DNA from: Methylomonas sp.
GTDB lineage: Bacteria > Pseudomonadota > Gammaproteobacteria > Methylococcales > Methylomonadaceae
Reading direction: 5' to 3'
Length of the DNA: 16,355 bases
Assembly: GCA_026989715.1 (NCBI GenBank)
Contig: JALSIU010000211.1
Coordinates: 1 to 16,355 of the forward strand
This document shows positions 5,467-12,796 of the stretch, piece after piece. Every line of letters begins with the position of its first letter. Within the stretch, counting starts at the first letter, position 1. The notes under the pieces are model-generated. The model was not told the origin of the DNA. It saw only the letters and a list, made by a program, of their open reading frames with translations, and ran no database searches. The translations under genes were made by a program, and so were the position numbers.

Positions 5467-8194
5467 GCAAAGCAGGTCGGCCGACTTGGCTAATTTGCCT
5501 ACTTTGATTAATCATATGATTGTGATGAGCATCATTTTTGTAGGAGTCTTTTTGGTTTTTATCTTACAGCAATGGAAGTTTGTTGCTTTTAATGCTGAGT
5601 TACGCAGTCAGTACCATTTACCCAGTATTTTTATTACGTATCAGTTAGAAAAAGAGTTGGGCAATATTAGGCAACGTGTTCCTGATGATATTGCCAGTTT
5701 GTATATGGCGCAAATGATGAGTGAATATAATGCCGATATACAGGATCAAACACATTTTTCTTATCAAAGAAAAATACTAGGTGATTTGCTGACAAAATTA
5801 AAGTCATTACAAGATGAGCAGGCGATCACTCGCTTTTTGAATGCGTATCAGCGGCTTGAACGAAGTCTGGTTCTTTTGTTGGATACGTTAAGGCAAAATG
5901 AGACGGCACTCAGAATTGAAGCGGCGGCGATTAGTATTGATTTGCAACAGGCTAAAATAACTGTTGAGCAATTTAGGCGTTTACATGAGCGTTCTGCAGA
6001 TTATGTGGCGATGGTAGAGAAAGAGGCGACGCACCGTATGGTGTGGAGTGTTTCTATGCTTGGTGTCGCTTTATTGCTGATGTGGAGTATTGTTATTCTT
6101 CGTTCTTCAGGAGTGATTCGAGGTGCTATTATTACACAGCAACAATCTGAACAGGAAATTAAAGAAAGTCAGCAACTATTAGAGGCTATTTTAAATCATG
6201 CTACGGCTTGTATTTATTTGAAAGATACTGAGGGTAGGTACTTATTTATTAATAGGCAGTTTGAATTAATATTTGGTATGACCAATGAAGATTTATTGGG
6301 TCAGACTGATTATGTAGTACATCCTCATGATATCGCTAAAAAGTTACGTGCACATGATAGAGAGGTGTTAACTAAAAAGGAAAATATTGATTTTGAAGAA
6401 GTTATTGCGCAAAAAGATGGTTTGCATATTTATATGTCAACGAAATTTCCTTTGTTTGATCAGAACGGAAAAGTGTATGGGGTTTGTGGCATGTCTACAG
6501 ATATTAGTAAGCGCAAAGAGATTGAATTGAATTTAAAGAAATTGAGTTTGGCAGTTGACCATAGTCCTAATTTGGTTGTGATTACTAATACTGACGGCAT
6601 TATAGAGTATGTTAATCATAAAATTACTGAAATGACAGGATATTTGTCGGCAGAAGTGATTGGTAAGAAGCCTAATATTTTTAATGCGAGTAAAACACCG
6701 AAATCTGTTTATCAAGAACTCTGGTGCACAATTAAAGCGGGTAAAGAGTGGCGCGGCGTTTTGCAGAATAAGAAAAAAAATGGGGAGCTTTATTGGGCGC
6801 AGGAGTCGATTGCACCTGTCAAAAATGAGAATTTGGAAATTACTCACTTTGTTGCCATTCAAGAAGATGTAACTGCAGCTCGCAAACTATCAGATAAATT
6901 ATCCTATCAAGCTAAACATGATGATTTAACCGGTTTAATGAATAGGCAGGCTTTTGAACAACGTTTAGATAGAGTTCTGGAAACGGCTTATGCCAATAGT
7001 TCACAACATGCTTTGTGTTTTTTGGACTTAGATCAATTTAAAATTGTCAATGACAGTTGCTCGCATGCGGCGGGCGATGAATTATTACGCCAGTTAAGTC
7101 AGTATTTGGTACAAAGTATACGTAAGCGCGATACTTTAGCGCGTTTAGGAGGTGATGAGTTTGCTATCTTGATGGAGCATTGCTCATTGGAGCAAGCACG
7201 GCGTACCGCTGATAATGTGTTGGATACGGTCGCTCAGTTTCAGTTTGTTTGGGATAAGCAAAGTTTTCGCATTGGTGTCAGTATTGGTTTAGTGCCTATT
7301 TCGGAACAAAGTGGTAGCGTGGGGGAGGTTTTGAAACAAGCCGACGTGGCTTGTTATGCAGCTAAAGATGCAGGACGAAATAGGGTGCATGTGTTTTTGC
7401 AGCACGATGATCATTATATGCAGCAACATCATGGTGAAATGAGTTGGGTGAATAAAATTAACCATGCTTTAGATCATGATCGTTTTGTTTTATATGCACA
7501 ACTAATTAGTCCATTACACTCTGGCTTGGAGCCTCACTATGAGATATTAATTAGAATGTTGGATGAAAATGATGCAATCATTTCGCCTGGGGCATTTTTG
7601 CCTGCTGTTGAACGCTACCATTTAGCCGCAAAAATTGACCGATGGGTGATTCATAATGCTTTTATTTGGATAAAAGAAAACCCTAAATTATATCGAGAGG
7701 ATACTATCTTTTCAGTTAATTTATCAGGGCAAAACTTGGGGGATGAATTACTTTTGGAGTTTATTTTTAATGAATTCTCTATGACAGGAATTCAGTATAA
7801 AAATATTTGTTTCGAAATTACTGAAACAGCGACTATTTTTAATTTATCTGCGGCATCTGATTTTATTAGGCGTTTAAAATATGTAGGTTGCCGATTTTCA
7901 ATTGATGATTTTGGTAGTGGCTTATCTTCGTTTGATTATCTTAAAAAGCTACCGGTCGATTATTTAAAAATTGATGGCATTTTTGTAAAAGATATTATTG
8001 ATGACCCTGTTGATCTGGCTTTAGTTAAATCAATTAATGAAATTGGGCATGTGATGGGTAAACAGACGATTGCTGAATTTGTTGAAAATCAGGCAATATT
8101 GGATGCTTTAAATACGATAGGCGTTGATTTCGTACAAGGGTATCATATTGGTCGGCCGCATCCTTTATCTGAATTGAGCATACATGAGTCATAA
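5456..8194 (+). CDS. Membrane PAS-PAS-GGDEF-EAL cyclic di-GMP turnover protein
   Basis: This 912-residue inner-membrane protein starts at a GTG. It has a transmembrane helix at about 20-38, a helical periplasmic region (about 45-195), a second helix at 196-216, two PAS domains (about 238-355 and 362-478), a diguanylate cyclase domain (about 485-648) and a phosphodiesterase domain (about 665-905). The cyclase keeps GGDEF at 565-569 and an RxxD inhibitory site (R556-D559) five residues before it. The phosphodiesterase reads EIL (696-698) instead of EAL. It retains the glutamate and the other expected catalytic residues: N755, E787, D817, D818, K838, E874 and Q894. Both activities therefore look possible; the sequence cannot say which dominates. 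Overlap with the PhnD-like lipoprotein gene suggests that the liganded lipoprotein contacts the periplasmic region, as NspS does with MbaA in Vibrio. Confidence 0.93.
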   Translation: MSNKQSRSADLANLPTLINHMIVMSIIFVGVFLVFILQQWKFVAFNAELRSQYHLPSIFITYQLEKELGNIRQRVPDDIASLYMAQMMSEYNADIQDQTHFSYQRKILGDLLTKLKSLQDEQAITRFLNAYQRLERSLVLLLDTLRQNETALRIEAAAISIDLQQAKITVEQFRRLHERSADYVAMVEKEATHRMVWSVSMLGVALLLMWSIVILRSSGVIRGAIITQQQSEQEIKESQQLLEAILNHATACIYLKDTEGRYLFINRQFELIFGMTNEDLLGQTDYVVHPHDIAKKLRAHDREVLTKKENIDFEEVIAQKDGLHIYMSTKFPLFDQNGKVYGVCGMSTDISKRKEIELNLKKLSLAVDHSPNLVVITNTDGIIEYVNHKITEMTGYLSAEVIGKKPNIFNASKTPKSVYQELWCTIKAGKEWRGVLQNKKKNGELYWAQESIAPVKNENLEITHFVAIQEDVTAARKLSDKLSYQAKHDDLTGLMNRQAFEQRLDRVLETAYANSSQHALCFLDLDQFKIVNDSCSHAAGDELLRQLSQYLVQSIRKRDTLARLGGDEFAILMEHCSLEQARRTADNVLDTVAQFQFVWDKQSFRIGVSIGLVPISEQSGSVGEVLKQADVACYAAKDAGRNRVHVFLQHDDHYMQQHHGEMSWVNKINHALDHDRFVLYAQLISPLHSGLEPHYEILIRMLDENDAIISPGAFLPAVERYHLAAKIDRWVIHNAFIWIKENPKLYREDTIFSVNLSGQNLGDELLLEFIFNEFSMTGIQYKNICFEITETATIFNLSAASDFIRRLKYVGCRFSIDDFGSGLSSFDYLKKLPVDYLKIDGIFVKDIIDDPVDLALVKSINEIGHVMGKQTIAEFVENQAILDALNTIGVDFVQGYHIGRPHPLSELSIHES

Positions 8195-8915
8195 CGAGTC
8201 CTATCAAATACGGCGCAGTACGCGCGCGAAGCGTGCCAGAATTGTTGTTTCTGTGGATAAGGTGGAAGTCGTGGTGCCTGTGCGTATGCCGATTGCGCAA
8301 GTGCAACAATTTGTTAAATCCAAGCAGGACTGGATTGCTTCTGCACGGGCTAAGGTGGATGATCATGTTGCAAAGACCGCTTGCTTTGCACCTAAAATCT
8401 ATCGGCAAGGTGCGATGATTCTCTTTCAGGGTGAAAACTACCTGCTTAAAGTGAAGCCTGTTAATGATACGCGATGCATTGCAATAGAATTTAATCAGGT
8501 ATTTATTGTTTCTGTACCGGCCGTTATGCAGAAAAAACTCACAACATCAGAGCTAAGTGAGCAAATACGGGCGGCATTGATTGCTTGGATGCAGGATATG
8601 GCCAGTCGGCAAGCTGTTCAGTATGCTCGGCAATATCAAACGCTCTATCAATTGCAGGCGCGTTCAGTGCGCATTAAAACGCAAAAAAGCCGCTGGGGAA
8701 GTTGCGGTATTCATAATGATATTTATTTAAATTGGCTCTTAATATTAGCACCGGTCGCGGTTTTTGAATATGTGGTGATACATGAAATATGTCATTTACA
8801 GCACCGTAATCATTCGGCTGAATTTTGGCAATTGGTTGCTAAGCATTGCCCCGCCTATCAGCAGCAACGGCAGTGGTTAAAACAACATGGTGCGAGTTTA
8901 ATGCTTTTTTTATGA
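8184..8915 (+). CDS. YgjP-like (DUF45) zinc metallopeptidase
   Basis: This 243-residue protein is of the YgjP/DUF45 family, related to WLM and SprT-type metallopeptidases. The zinc site is intact: H200-E-I-C-H204 followed by the third ligand H210, with the family signature KSRWGSC at 168-174 just before. There is no signal peptide, so it is probably cytoplasmic. The physiological substrate of this family is not well defined. The gene overlaps the end of the GGDEF-EAL gene by 11 bases, and its own stop forms an ATGA overlap with the thioredoxin-like gene, so it is a translationally linked member of this four-gene operon. Whether the grouping is functional or simply compact packing cannot be told from one window. 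Confidence 0.9.
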   Translation: MSHNESYQIRRSTRAKRARIVVSVDKVEVVVPVRMPIAQVQQFVKSKQDWIASARAKVDDHVAKTACFAPKIYRQGAMILFQGENYLLKVKPVNDTRCIAIEFNQVFIVSVPAVMQKKLTTSELSEQIRAALIAWMQDMASRQAVQYARQYQTLYQLQARSVRIKTQKSRWGSCGIHNDIYLNWLLILAPVAVFEYVVIHEICHLQHRNHSAEFWQLVAKHCPAYQQQRQWLKQHGASLMLFL

Positions 8916-9391
8916 AAAATATCAAATTTATTTTGTTGCTGGTGGTGATATTGAGTGTCGTGCAAAAATTTACGCAACGCAATATGCAGGTAGGAATGAT
9001 GCCTGAATTACCGCTCTATACGATGACGGGAGATTTGACCGCAGAACAACTCTTGCATAAACCTAGCATTATTTATTTTTGGGGAAGTTGGTGCGGCATT
9101 TGTGCGGCAATTTCAGGGACGATGAGCTCTATTTTTCAAGAGTATGCGGGTATTAGTGTGGCACTGCGTTCAGGCAATGATGTGACTGTTCGGCATTACT
9201 TACAGGAAAAGCAACTTAACTGGCAGGTTTTAAATGATGAGGATGGGCAGTTAGCCGATGCCTTTGGGGTAACGGCAGTACCTGCTGTTTTTATTATTGG
9301 TGCGAAGGGGCAAATTGAGGCGGTGACTCTTGGTTATGTAACAGAGCTTGGTTTAAGAGTACGTTTGTGGTGGGCTACAGTGGATTTTTAG
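8912..9391 (+). CDS. Membrane-anchored thioredoxin-like disulfide oxidoreductase (ScsD/TlpA type)
   Basis: This 159-residue protein has an N-terminal hydrophobic helix (about residues 5-17) after a short positive start. A thioredoxin-like domain with active site WCGIC (Cys61, Cys64) and the cis-proline segment AVPAVF (Pro124) follows. The helix should anchor the domain on the periplasmic face, as for ScsD, TlpA and CcmG-type proteins. The CGIC dipeptide differs from the CGPC and CEPC of thioredoxin and CcmG, so no specific partner can be named. The ATG at 8912 is chosen because it makes an ATGA overlap with the upstream stop and starts directly at the membrane anchor; the frame extends further upstream but only inside the metallopeptidase gene. 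It is the last gene of the operon; no clear terminator follows. Confidence 0.85.
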   Translation: MKNIKFILLLVVILSVVQKFTQRNMQVGMMPELPLYTMTGDLTAEQLLHKPSIIYFWGSWCGICAAISGTMSSIFQEYAGISVALRSGNDVTVRHYLQEKQLNWQVLNDEDGQLADAFGVTAVPAVFIIGAKGQIEAVTLGYVTELGLRVRLWWATVDF

Positions 9392-9401
9392 CGTGACTAT
9401 T

Positions 9402-9429
9402 TTGGTGTAAGGCGTAAATCGGCTACAAT
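9402..9429 (+). promoter_or_regulatory. Candidate sigma-70 promoter before the GnnA-like gene
   Basis: TTGGTG (9402-9407), a 16-base spacer and TACAAT (9424-9429) form a reasonable housekeeping promoter. Transcription from about 9436 would leave a 25-base leader before the ATG at 9462. It may serve the whole run of downstream genes. Confidence 0.45.
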
Positions 9430-9461
9430 ACGAGGATTTTTTGAATTATAAAAGAAGCGAT

Positions 9462-10394
9462 ATGAGTAAACTAAAATGTGCTGTGATAGGAACGGGGTAT
9501 CTGGGTAAATTCCATGCGGAAAAATACGCCTCTTTACCTGATTGTGAGTTAGTGGCTGTAGTGGATATTAATGAGCAAGCAGCTAAAGACGTTGCAGAGA
9601 AGCATGGCGCAGAAGCGTTGGCTGATTACCAGGCTCTATTAGGTAAAGTGGATGCTGTTAGCATTGTGGTACCGACCACGTTACATCACCAGGTTTCCAA
9701 GGATTTTTTAAATGCAGGCGCGCACGTTTTAGTTGAAAAGCCGATTACCGTTACTGTTGCTGAAGCGGATGAATTGATTACCATCGCGAAAGCAAAGGGC
9801 TTGATTTTACAGGTAGGGCATTTAGAGCGTTTTAATCCTGCTGTCTTAGGCTTAGGTGAGTTGGAAGATAAGCCTTTGTTTATTGAGTCACATCGTTTAT
9901 CACCATTTAATCCGCGTGCTAATGATGTCAGTGTGGTGCTAGATTTAATGATTCATGATATTGATATTATTCTGGCCATTGTTGATTCGGAAGTGGTGCG
10001 CATGGAAGCGAGTGGTACGGCCGTGTTAACGAAAGGCACGGATATTGCCAATGCGCGTTTAACGTTTGCTAATGGTTGTGTCGCCAATGTGACAGCAAGT
10101 CGTATTAGTATGAAAATGGAACGTAAAATGCGTATGTTCCGCCCGAATGCTTATATTTCGATTGATTTTCAAAATAGAGTACTGACCAAGCATTATGCCG
10201 GCAGTAAAGAAATGTTCCCCGGTGTGCCTGAGATAGAAACGGATAAATCTGTTTTTGACAGTGGTGATGCTTTATTAGAAGAGATTAAGCACTTTGTAGA
10301 CTGTATTCATACCGGTAATACGCCGGATGTTTCCGGTGAAGCAGGTCGCCGTGCTTTGGCAACTGCCATCCAGATTACTGAGCTGCTGCAATAG
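9462..10394 (+). CDS. Gfo/Idh/MocA oxidoreductase, GnnA-like UDP-GlcNAc 3-dehydrogenase (probable)
   Basis: This 310-residue NAD(P)-dependent sugar dehydrogenase has a Rossmann motif GTGYLG at 10-15, the EKP motif at 92-94 (Lys93 catalytic in the family) and LDLMIHDID around 160-168. The beginning (VIGTGYLGKFHAEKYA) and the LMIHDIDI segment resemble the GnnA type often found near lipid A genes. GnnA oxidises the 3-hydroxyl of UDP-GlcNAc so that GnnB can transaminate it, allowing amide-linked acyl chains at that position. The next gene is a matching aminotransferase, which strengthens this reading. WlbA/WbpB-type dehydrogenases for 3-amino sugars in O-antigen are the main alternative. The ATG at 9462 is preferred to the in-frame TTG at 9441, because the latter would be almost at the predicted transcript start and the family begins at MSKLK. 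Confidence 0.85.
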   Translation: MSKLKCAVIGTGYLGKFHAEKYASLPDCELVAVVDINEQAAKDVAEKHGAEALADYQALLGKVDAVSIVVPTTLHHQVSKDFLNAGAHVLVEKPITVTVAEADELITIAKAKGLILQVGHLERFNPAVLGLGELEDKPLFIESHRLSPFNPRANDVSVVLDLMIHDIDIILAIVDSEVVRMEASGTAVLTKGTDIANARLTFANGCVANVTASRISMKMERKMRMFRPNAYISIDFQNRVLTKHYAGSKEMFPGVPEIETDKSVFDSGDALLEEIKHFVDCIHTGNTPDVSGEAGRRALATAIQITELLQ

Positions 10395-10441
10395 CAGTGC
10401 ATCATATTATCTAGTTAGGTCGATTTAAAATAATTTAAGCA

Positions 10442-10447
10442 TATAAT
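10442..10447 (+). promoter_or_regulatory. TATAAT box before the aminotransferase gene
   Basis: A perfect TATAAT lies 19 bases before the aminotransferase start in a 72-base AT-rich gap, but no -35 element stands at the right distance. A secondary promoter is possible but weakly supported. Confidence 0.2.
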
Positions 10448-10466
10448 TTAAGGGTAAGTAAATATT

Positions 10467-11564
10467 ATGATTCCAATGGTTAATCTGAAAGCTCAGTACG
10501 CGGAAATCAAAGCAGAAATTGAACAAGGTTTAGCGCAAACCATAGAAAATTGTTCCTTTATTTTAGGGCCAAATGTGCAGGCTTTTGAAAAAGAAGCAGC
10601 TACCTATTTAGGTGTAAAGCATGCTATTGGCGTGGCATCAGGGACGGATGCTTTGCATTTGGCTTTGGTTGCGGAAGGCATCGGTGCGGGGGATGAAGTG
10701 ATTACGACGGCCTTTACCTTTATTGCGACTGCCGAGGCTATCTGCTATGTGGGCGCGAAACCGGTTTTTGTGGATGTTGACCCGAAAACTTTTAATATTA
10801 CCGCAGAAAGTATTGCAGCTGCCATTACGGAGAAAACTAAGGCGGTGATGCCGGTGCATTTATTTGGTCAGCCTGTTGATATGGAAGCGATTAAAGCCGT
10901 ATGCGATCAGCATGGCCTGAAAATTATTGAAGATTGTGCGCAGTCATTTGGTGCGTCAATTGCGGGAAAGCAAACGGGCAGTATTGGTCATGCGGCTGGT
11001 TACAGTTTTTTCCCCAGTAAAAACTTAGGTGCTTTTGGTGATGGTGGTTTAATCGGCACTAATAATGATGCGACTGCGGCTAAGGTAAAACAGTTGCGTA
11101 ATCATGGTTCCAATGTACGTTATTATCATGATGTTGTGGGTTTTAATAGTCGGTTGGATGAAATGCAGGCCGTGGTTTTGCGGGCTAAATTAAAACGTAT
11201 TGATCGTTATAATGAGAGCCGCCGGCATGTAGCGCACCTTTATTCTGAGTTAATGGCTGATTTGCCTGTTGATACGCCTTATGAAGATGGTGTTGGAGTG
11301 CATGTTTATCATCAATATACGTTATTGTCAGATAGACGAGATGCGATTCTTGAGGCTTTACAAGCTAAGCAGATTGCTTGTTCGGTATTTTATCCAGTGC
11401 CACTACATCAGCAAAATGTTTTTAAAGCAGATTGTGCAGATTTAAGCTTGCCTAATACCGAAGCGATTGCAGCACGTTGTGTTTCATTGCCGATTTGTTC
11501 TGAGTTGAGTGATGACTCGGTGCGTGAGGTGGTGGCCGTGATTCGTAGTGTATTAGCAGCTTAA
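10467..11564 (+). CDS. DegT/DnrJ/EryC1/StrS aminotransferase, GnnB/WbpE-like
   Basis: This 365-residue PLP-dependent sugar aminotransferase has the cofactor lysine Lys185 in SFFPSKNLGAFGDGG (180-194), Asp156 in IIEDCAQ, and the ASGTDALHLAL phosphate-binding loop at 58-68. The length and motifs are full and standard. FFPSKNLG is shared by enzymes acting on 3-keto UDP-GlcNAc derivatives, such as WbpE and GnnB. With the preceding dehydrogenase it should convert a UDP-linked 3-keto sugar to the 3-amino sugar, using glutamate as donor. The product would go to lipid A or to surface polysaccharide; no lpxA or glycosyltransferase gene is in the window to decide. The gap of 72 bases to the dehydrogenase gene is compatible with one operon. 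Confidence 0.88.
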   Translation: MIPMVNLKAQYAEIKAEIEQGLAQTIENCSFILGPNVQAFEKEAATYLGVKHAIGVASGTDALHLALVAEGIGAGDEVITTAFTFIATAEAICYVGAKPVFVDVDPKTFNITAESIAAAITEKTKAVMPVHLFGQPVDMEAIKAVCDQHGLKIIEDCAQSFGASIAGKQTGSIGHAAGYSFFPSKNLGAFGDGGLIGTNNDATAAKVKQLRNHGSNVRYYHDVVGFNSRLDEMQAVVLRAKLKRIDRYNESRRHVAHLYSELMADLPVDTPYEDGVGVHVYHQYTLLSDRRDAILEALQAKQIACSVFYPVPLHQQNVFKADCADLSLPNTEAIAARCVSLPICSELSDDSVREVVAVIRSVLAA

Positions 11565-11609
11565 GCCTGTGATGGTGTTTGTCTTATCTTCCCTTAAATA
11601 TTGTTCCAT

Positions 11610-12371
11610 ATGAAGTGGCAAGAAATTATATATGCCTTAGATTTTGATGGGGTTATCTGCGATAGCGCGGTGGAAACGGCAATGACGGGGTGGAAAGCGG
11701 CCGCTCAGATTTGGCCTGATATGGCAGGGTCTGAGCCCTCTGCCGTGCAGATTGATCAGTTTCGTGTGTTGCGCCCCGTGTTGGAAACAGGGTATGAAGC
11801 TATTTTATTGATGCGCCTGTTACAGCAAGGGGTGACGCTTGCGGCAATTAAGGCTAATAATATGGCAAGGGTGCAGAGCTTATTCGCCGAGTTAACACAA
11901 GATGTTGCGTTTTTAAAACAGTTGTTTGGCACAACGCGCGATCAGTGGATTGCACAAGCACGCGATGAGTGGATTGCAATGAACCCATTATTTGTAGGCG
12001 TTGCAGAAAAATTACGTCCGCTTAAAGGCCGAGATTGGTTTATTGTGACCACCAAGCAAGAACGCTTTGTAGAGCAAATTTTACAGGCGAATGATATTGC
12101 TTTACCCAATGATATTTTTGGCTTGGATAGACAAATGAGTAAAGTCACGGTATTGCAGCAATTGATAGGGCAATACCCAGGAAAAACACTTTATTTTATA
12201 GAAGATCGCTTGCCTACTTTACTGAATGTGATGGGGAGTGTGCATTTGCGCGCAGTTAATATTCAGTTGGCAGATTGGGGGTATAATACAGAGCAAGATC
12301 GGCAAGTCGCCCAAGAGAAGCAGATTCAATTGATTTCTTTACAGGATTTTCTGGCAGAATGCACTCTTTAA
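11610..12371 (+). CDS. HAD-superfamily hydrolase
   Basis: This protein of about 253 residues has haloacid-dehalogenase-type phosphatase motifs: motif I DFDGVICDS at 11-19 (nucleophile Asp11, acid Asp13), motif II VTTK near 146-149, a lysine near 178 (SKV), and motif IV IEDR near 197-200. The cap lies between motifs I and II (about 25-130), is helical and rich in Gln and Trp, and is unlike the short cap of phosphoglycolate phosphatase. The substrate is unknown. ATG at 11610 is preferred to a TTG at 11601 because motif I then falls at the usual distance; neither has a good ribosome binding site. It lies between sugar-nucleotide genes and C1-transfer genes on the same strand, 45 bases after the first and 41 bases before the pterin gene. 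A role in either pathway is speculation. Confidence 0.8.
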   Translation: MKWQEIIYALDFDGVICDSAVETAMTGWKAAAQIWPDMAGSEPSAVQIDQFRVLRPVLETGYEAILLMRLLQQGVTLAAIKANNMARVQSLFAELTQDVAFLKQLFGTTRDQWIAQARDEWIAMNPLFVGVAEKLRPLKGRDWFIVTTKQERFVEQILQANDIALPNDIFGLDRQMSKVTVLQQLIGQYPGKTLYFIEDRLPTLLNVMGSVHLRAVNIQLADWGYNTEQDRQVAQEKQIQLISLQDFLAECTL

Positions 12372-12412
12372 GACGGAGTATTATTTGCAGTTTAAGCAAA
12401 AAGAGGTAAGTG

Positions 12413-12796
12413 ATGACTGAAGCATATACGGAAGCAGAAATTGAAGCACGTTTAATGGCTGAATTACCCCATTGGACTTATGAAAAAGGCTGGATTCGGC
12501 GTAAAATTCACACCAGTGGCTGGAAAGCGACTTTAATGGTCGTTAATACAGTTGGACATTTAGCAGAAAAGGCTTGGCATCATCCTGATTTAACCGTGTC
12601 TTATGCTTTTGTAATCGTCAAGTTAGTGACCCATTCAGCGAAAGGCATTACTGAAAAAGACTTTGCCTTAGCGAAAAAAATTGAAGAAGTGGTGATGTGG
12701 GATGCGGCGGCAACATCTGCCGGTGTTTTAGAAGGTACACCGAATGATCCGCGATTTAAATATATTAAACAAGATACACAGAGGAACAGTGAGTGA
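12413..12796 (+). CDS. 4a-hydroxytetrahydrobiopterin dehydratase-like (PCD) protein
   Basis: This 127-residue protein is of the pterin-4a-carbinolamine dehydratase family. The signature is complete: EKAWHHPDL at 52-60 (His56-His57-Pro58), then SYAFVIVKLVTH with His74, and Asp83 in ITEKDF. About 30 residues (98-127, including NDPRFKY) extend beyond the usual domain end. No phenylalanine hydroxylase gene is present. Instead the stop overlaps the fhcB start (GTGA), which links it to the methanopterin/methofuran-dependent C1 pathway; PCD-like genes recur in C1 clusters of methylotrophs, where a part in making the tetrahydromethanopterin cofactor has been suggested. ATG at 12413 is chosen over GTG at 12410 because AGAGG (12402-12406) is spaced six bases from it. 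Confidence 0.87.
   Translation: MTEAYTEAEIEARLMAELPHWTYEKGWIRRKIHTSGWKATLMVVNTVGHLAEKAWHHPDLTVSYAFVIVKLVTHSAKGITEKDFALAKKIEEVVMWDAAATSAGVLEGTPNDPRFKYIKQDTQRNSE

Noticed and set aside
8846..8911. N-terminal extension of the thioredoxin-like protein
   Set aside because: It lies wholly inside the metallopeptidase gene and puts an implausible stretch before the membrane anchor; the ATGA overlap at 8912 fits better.
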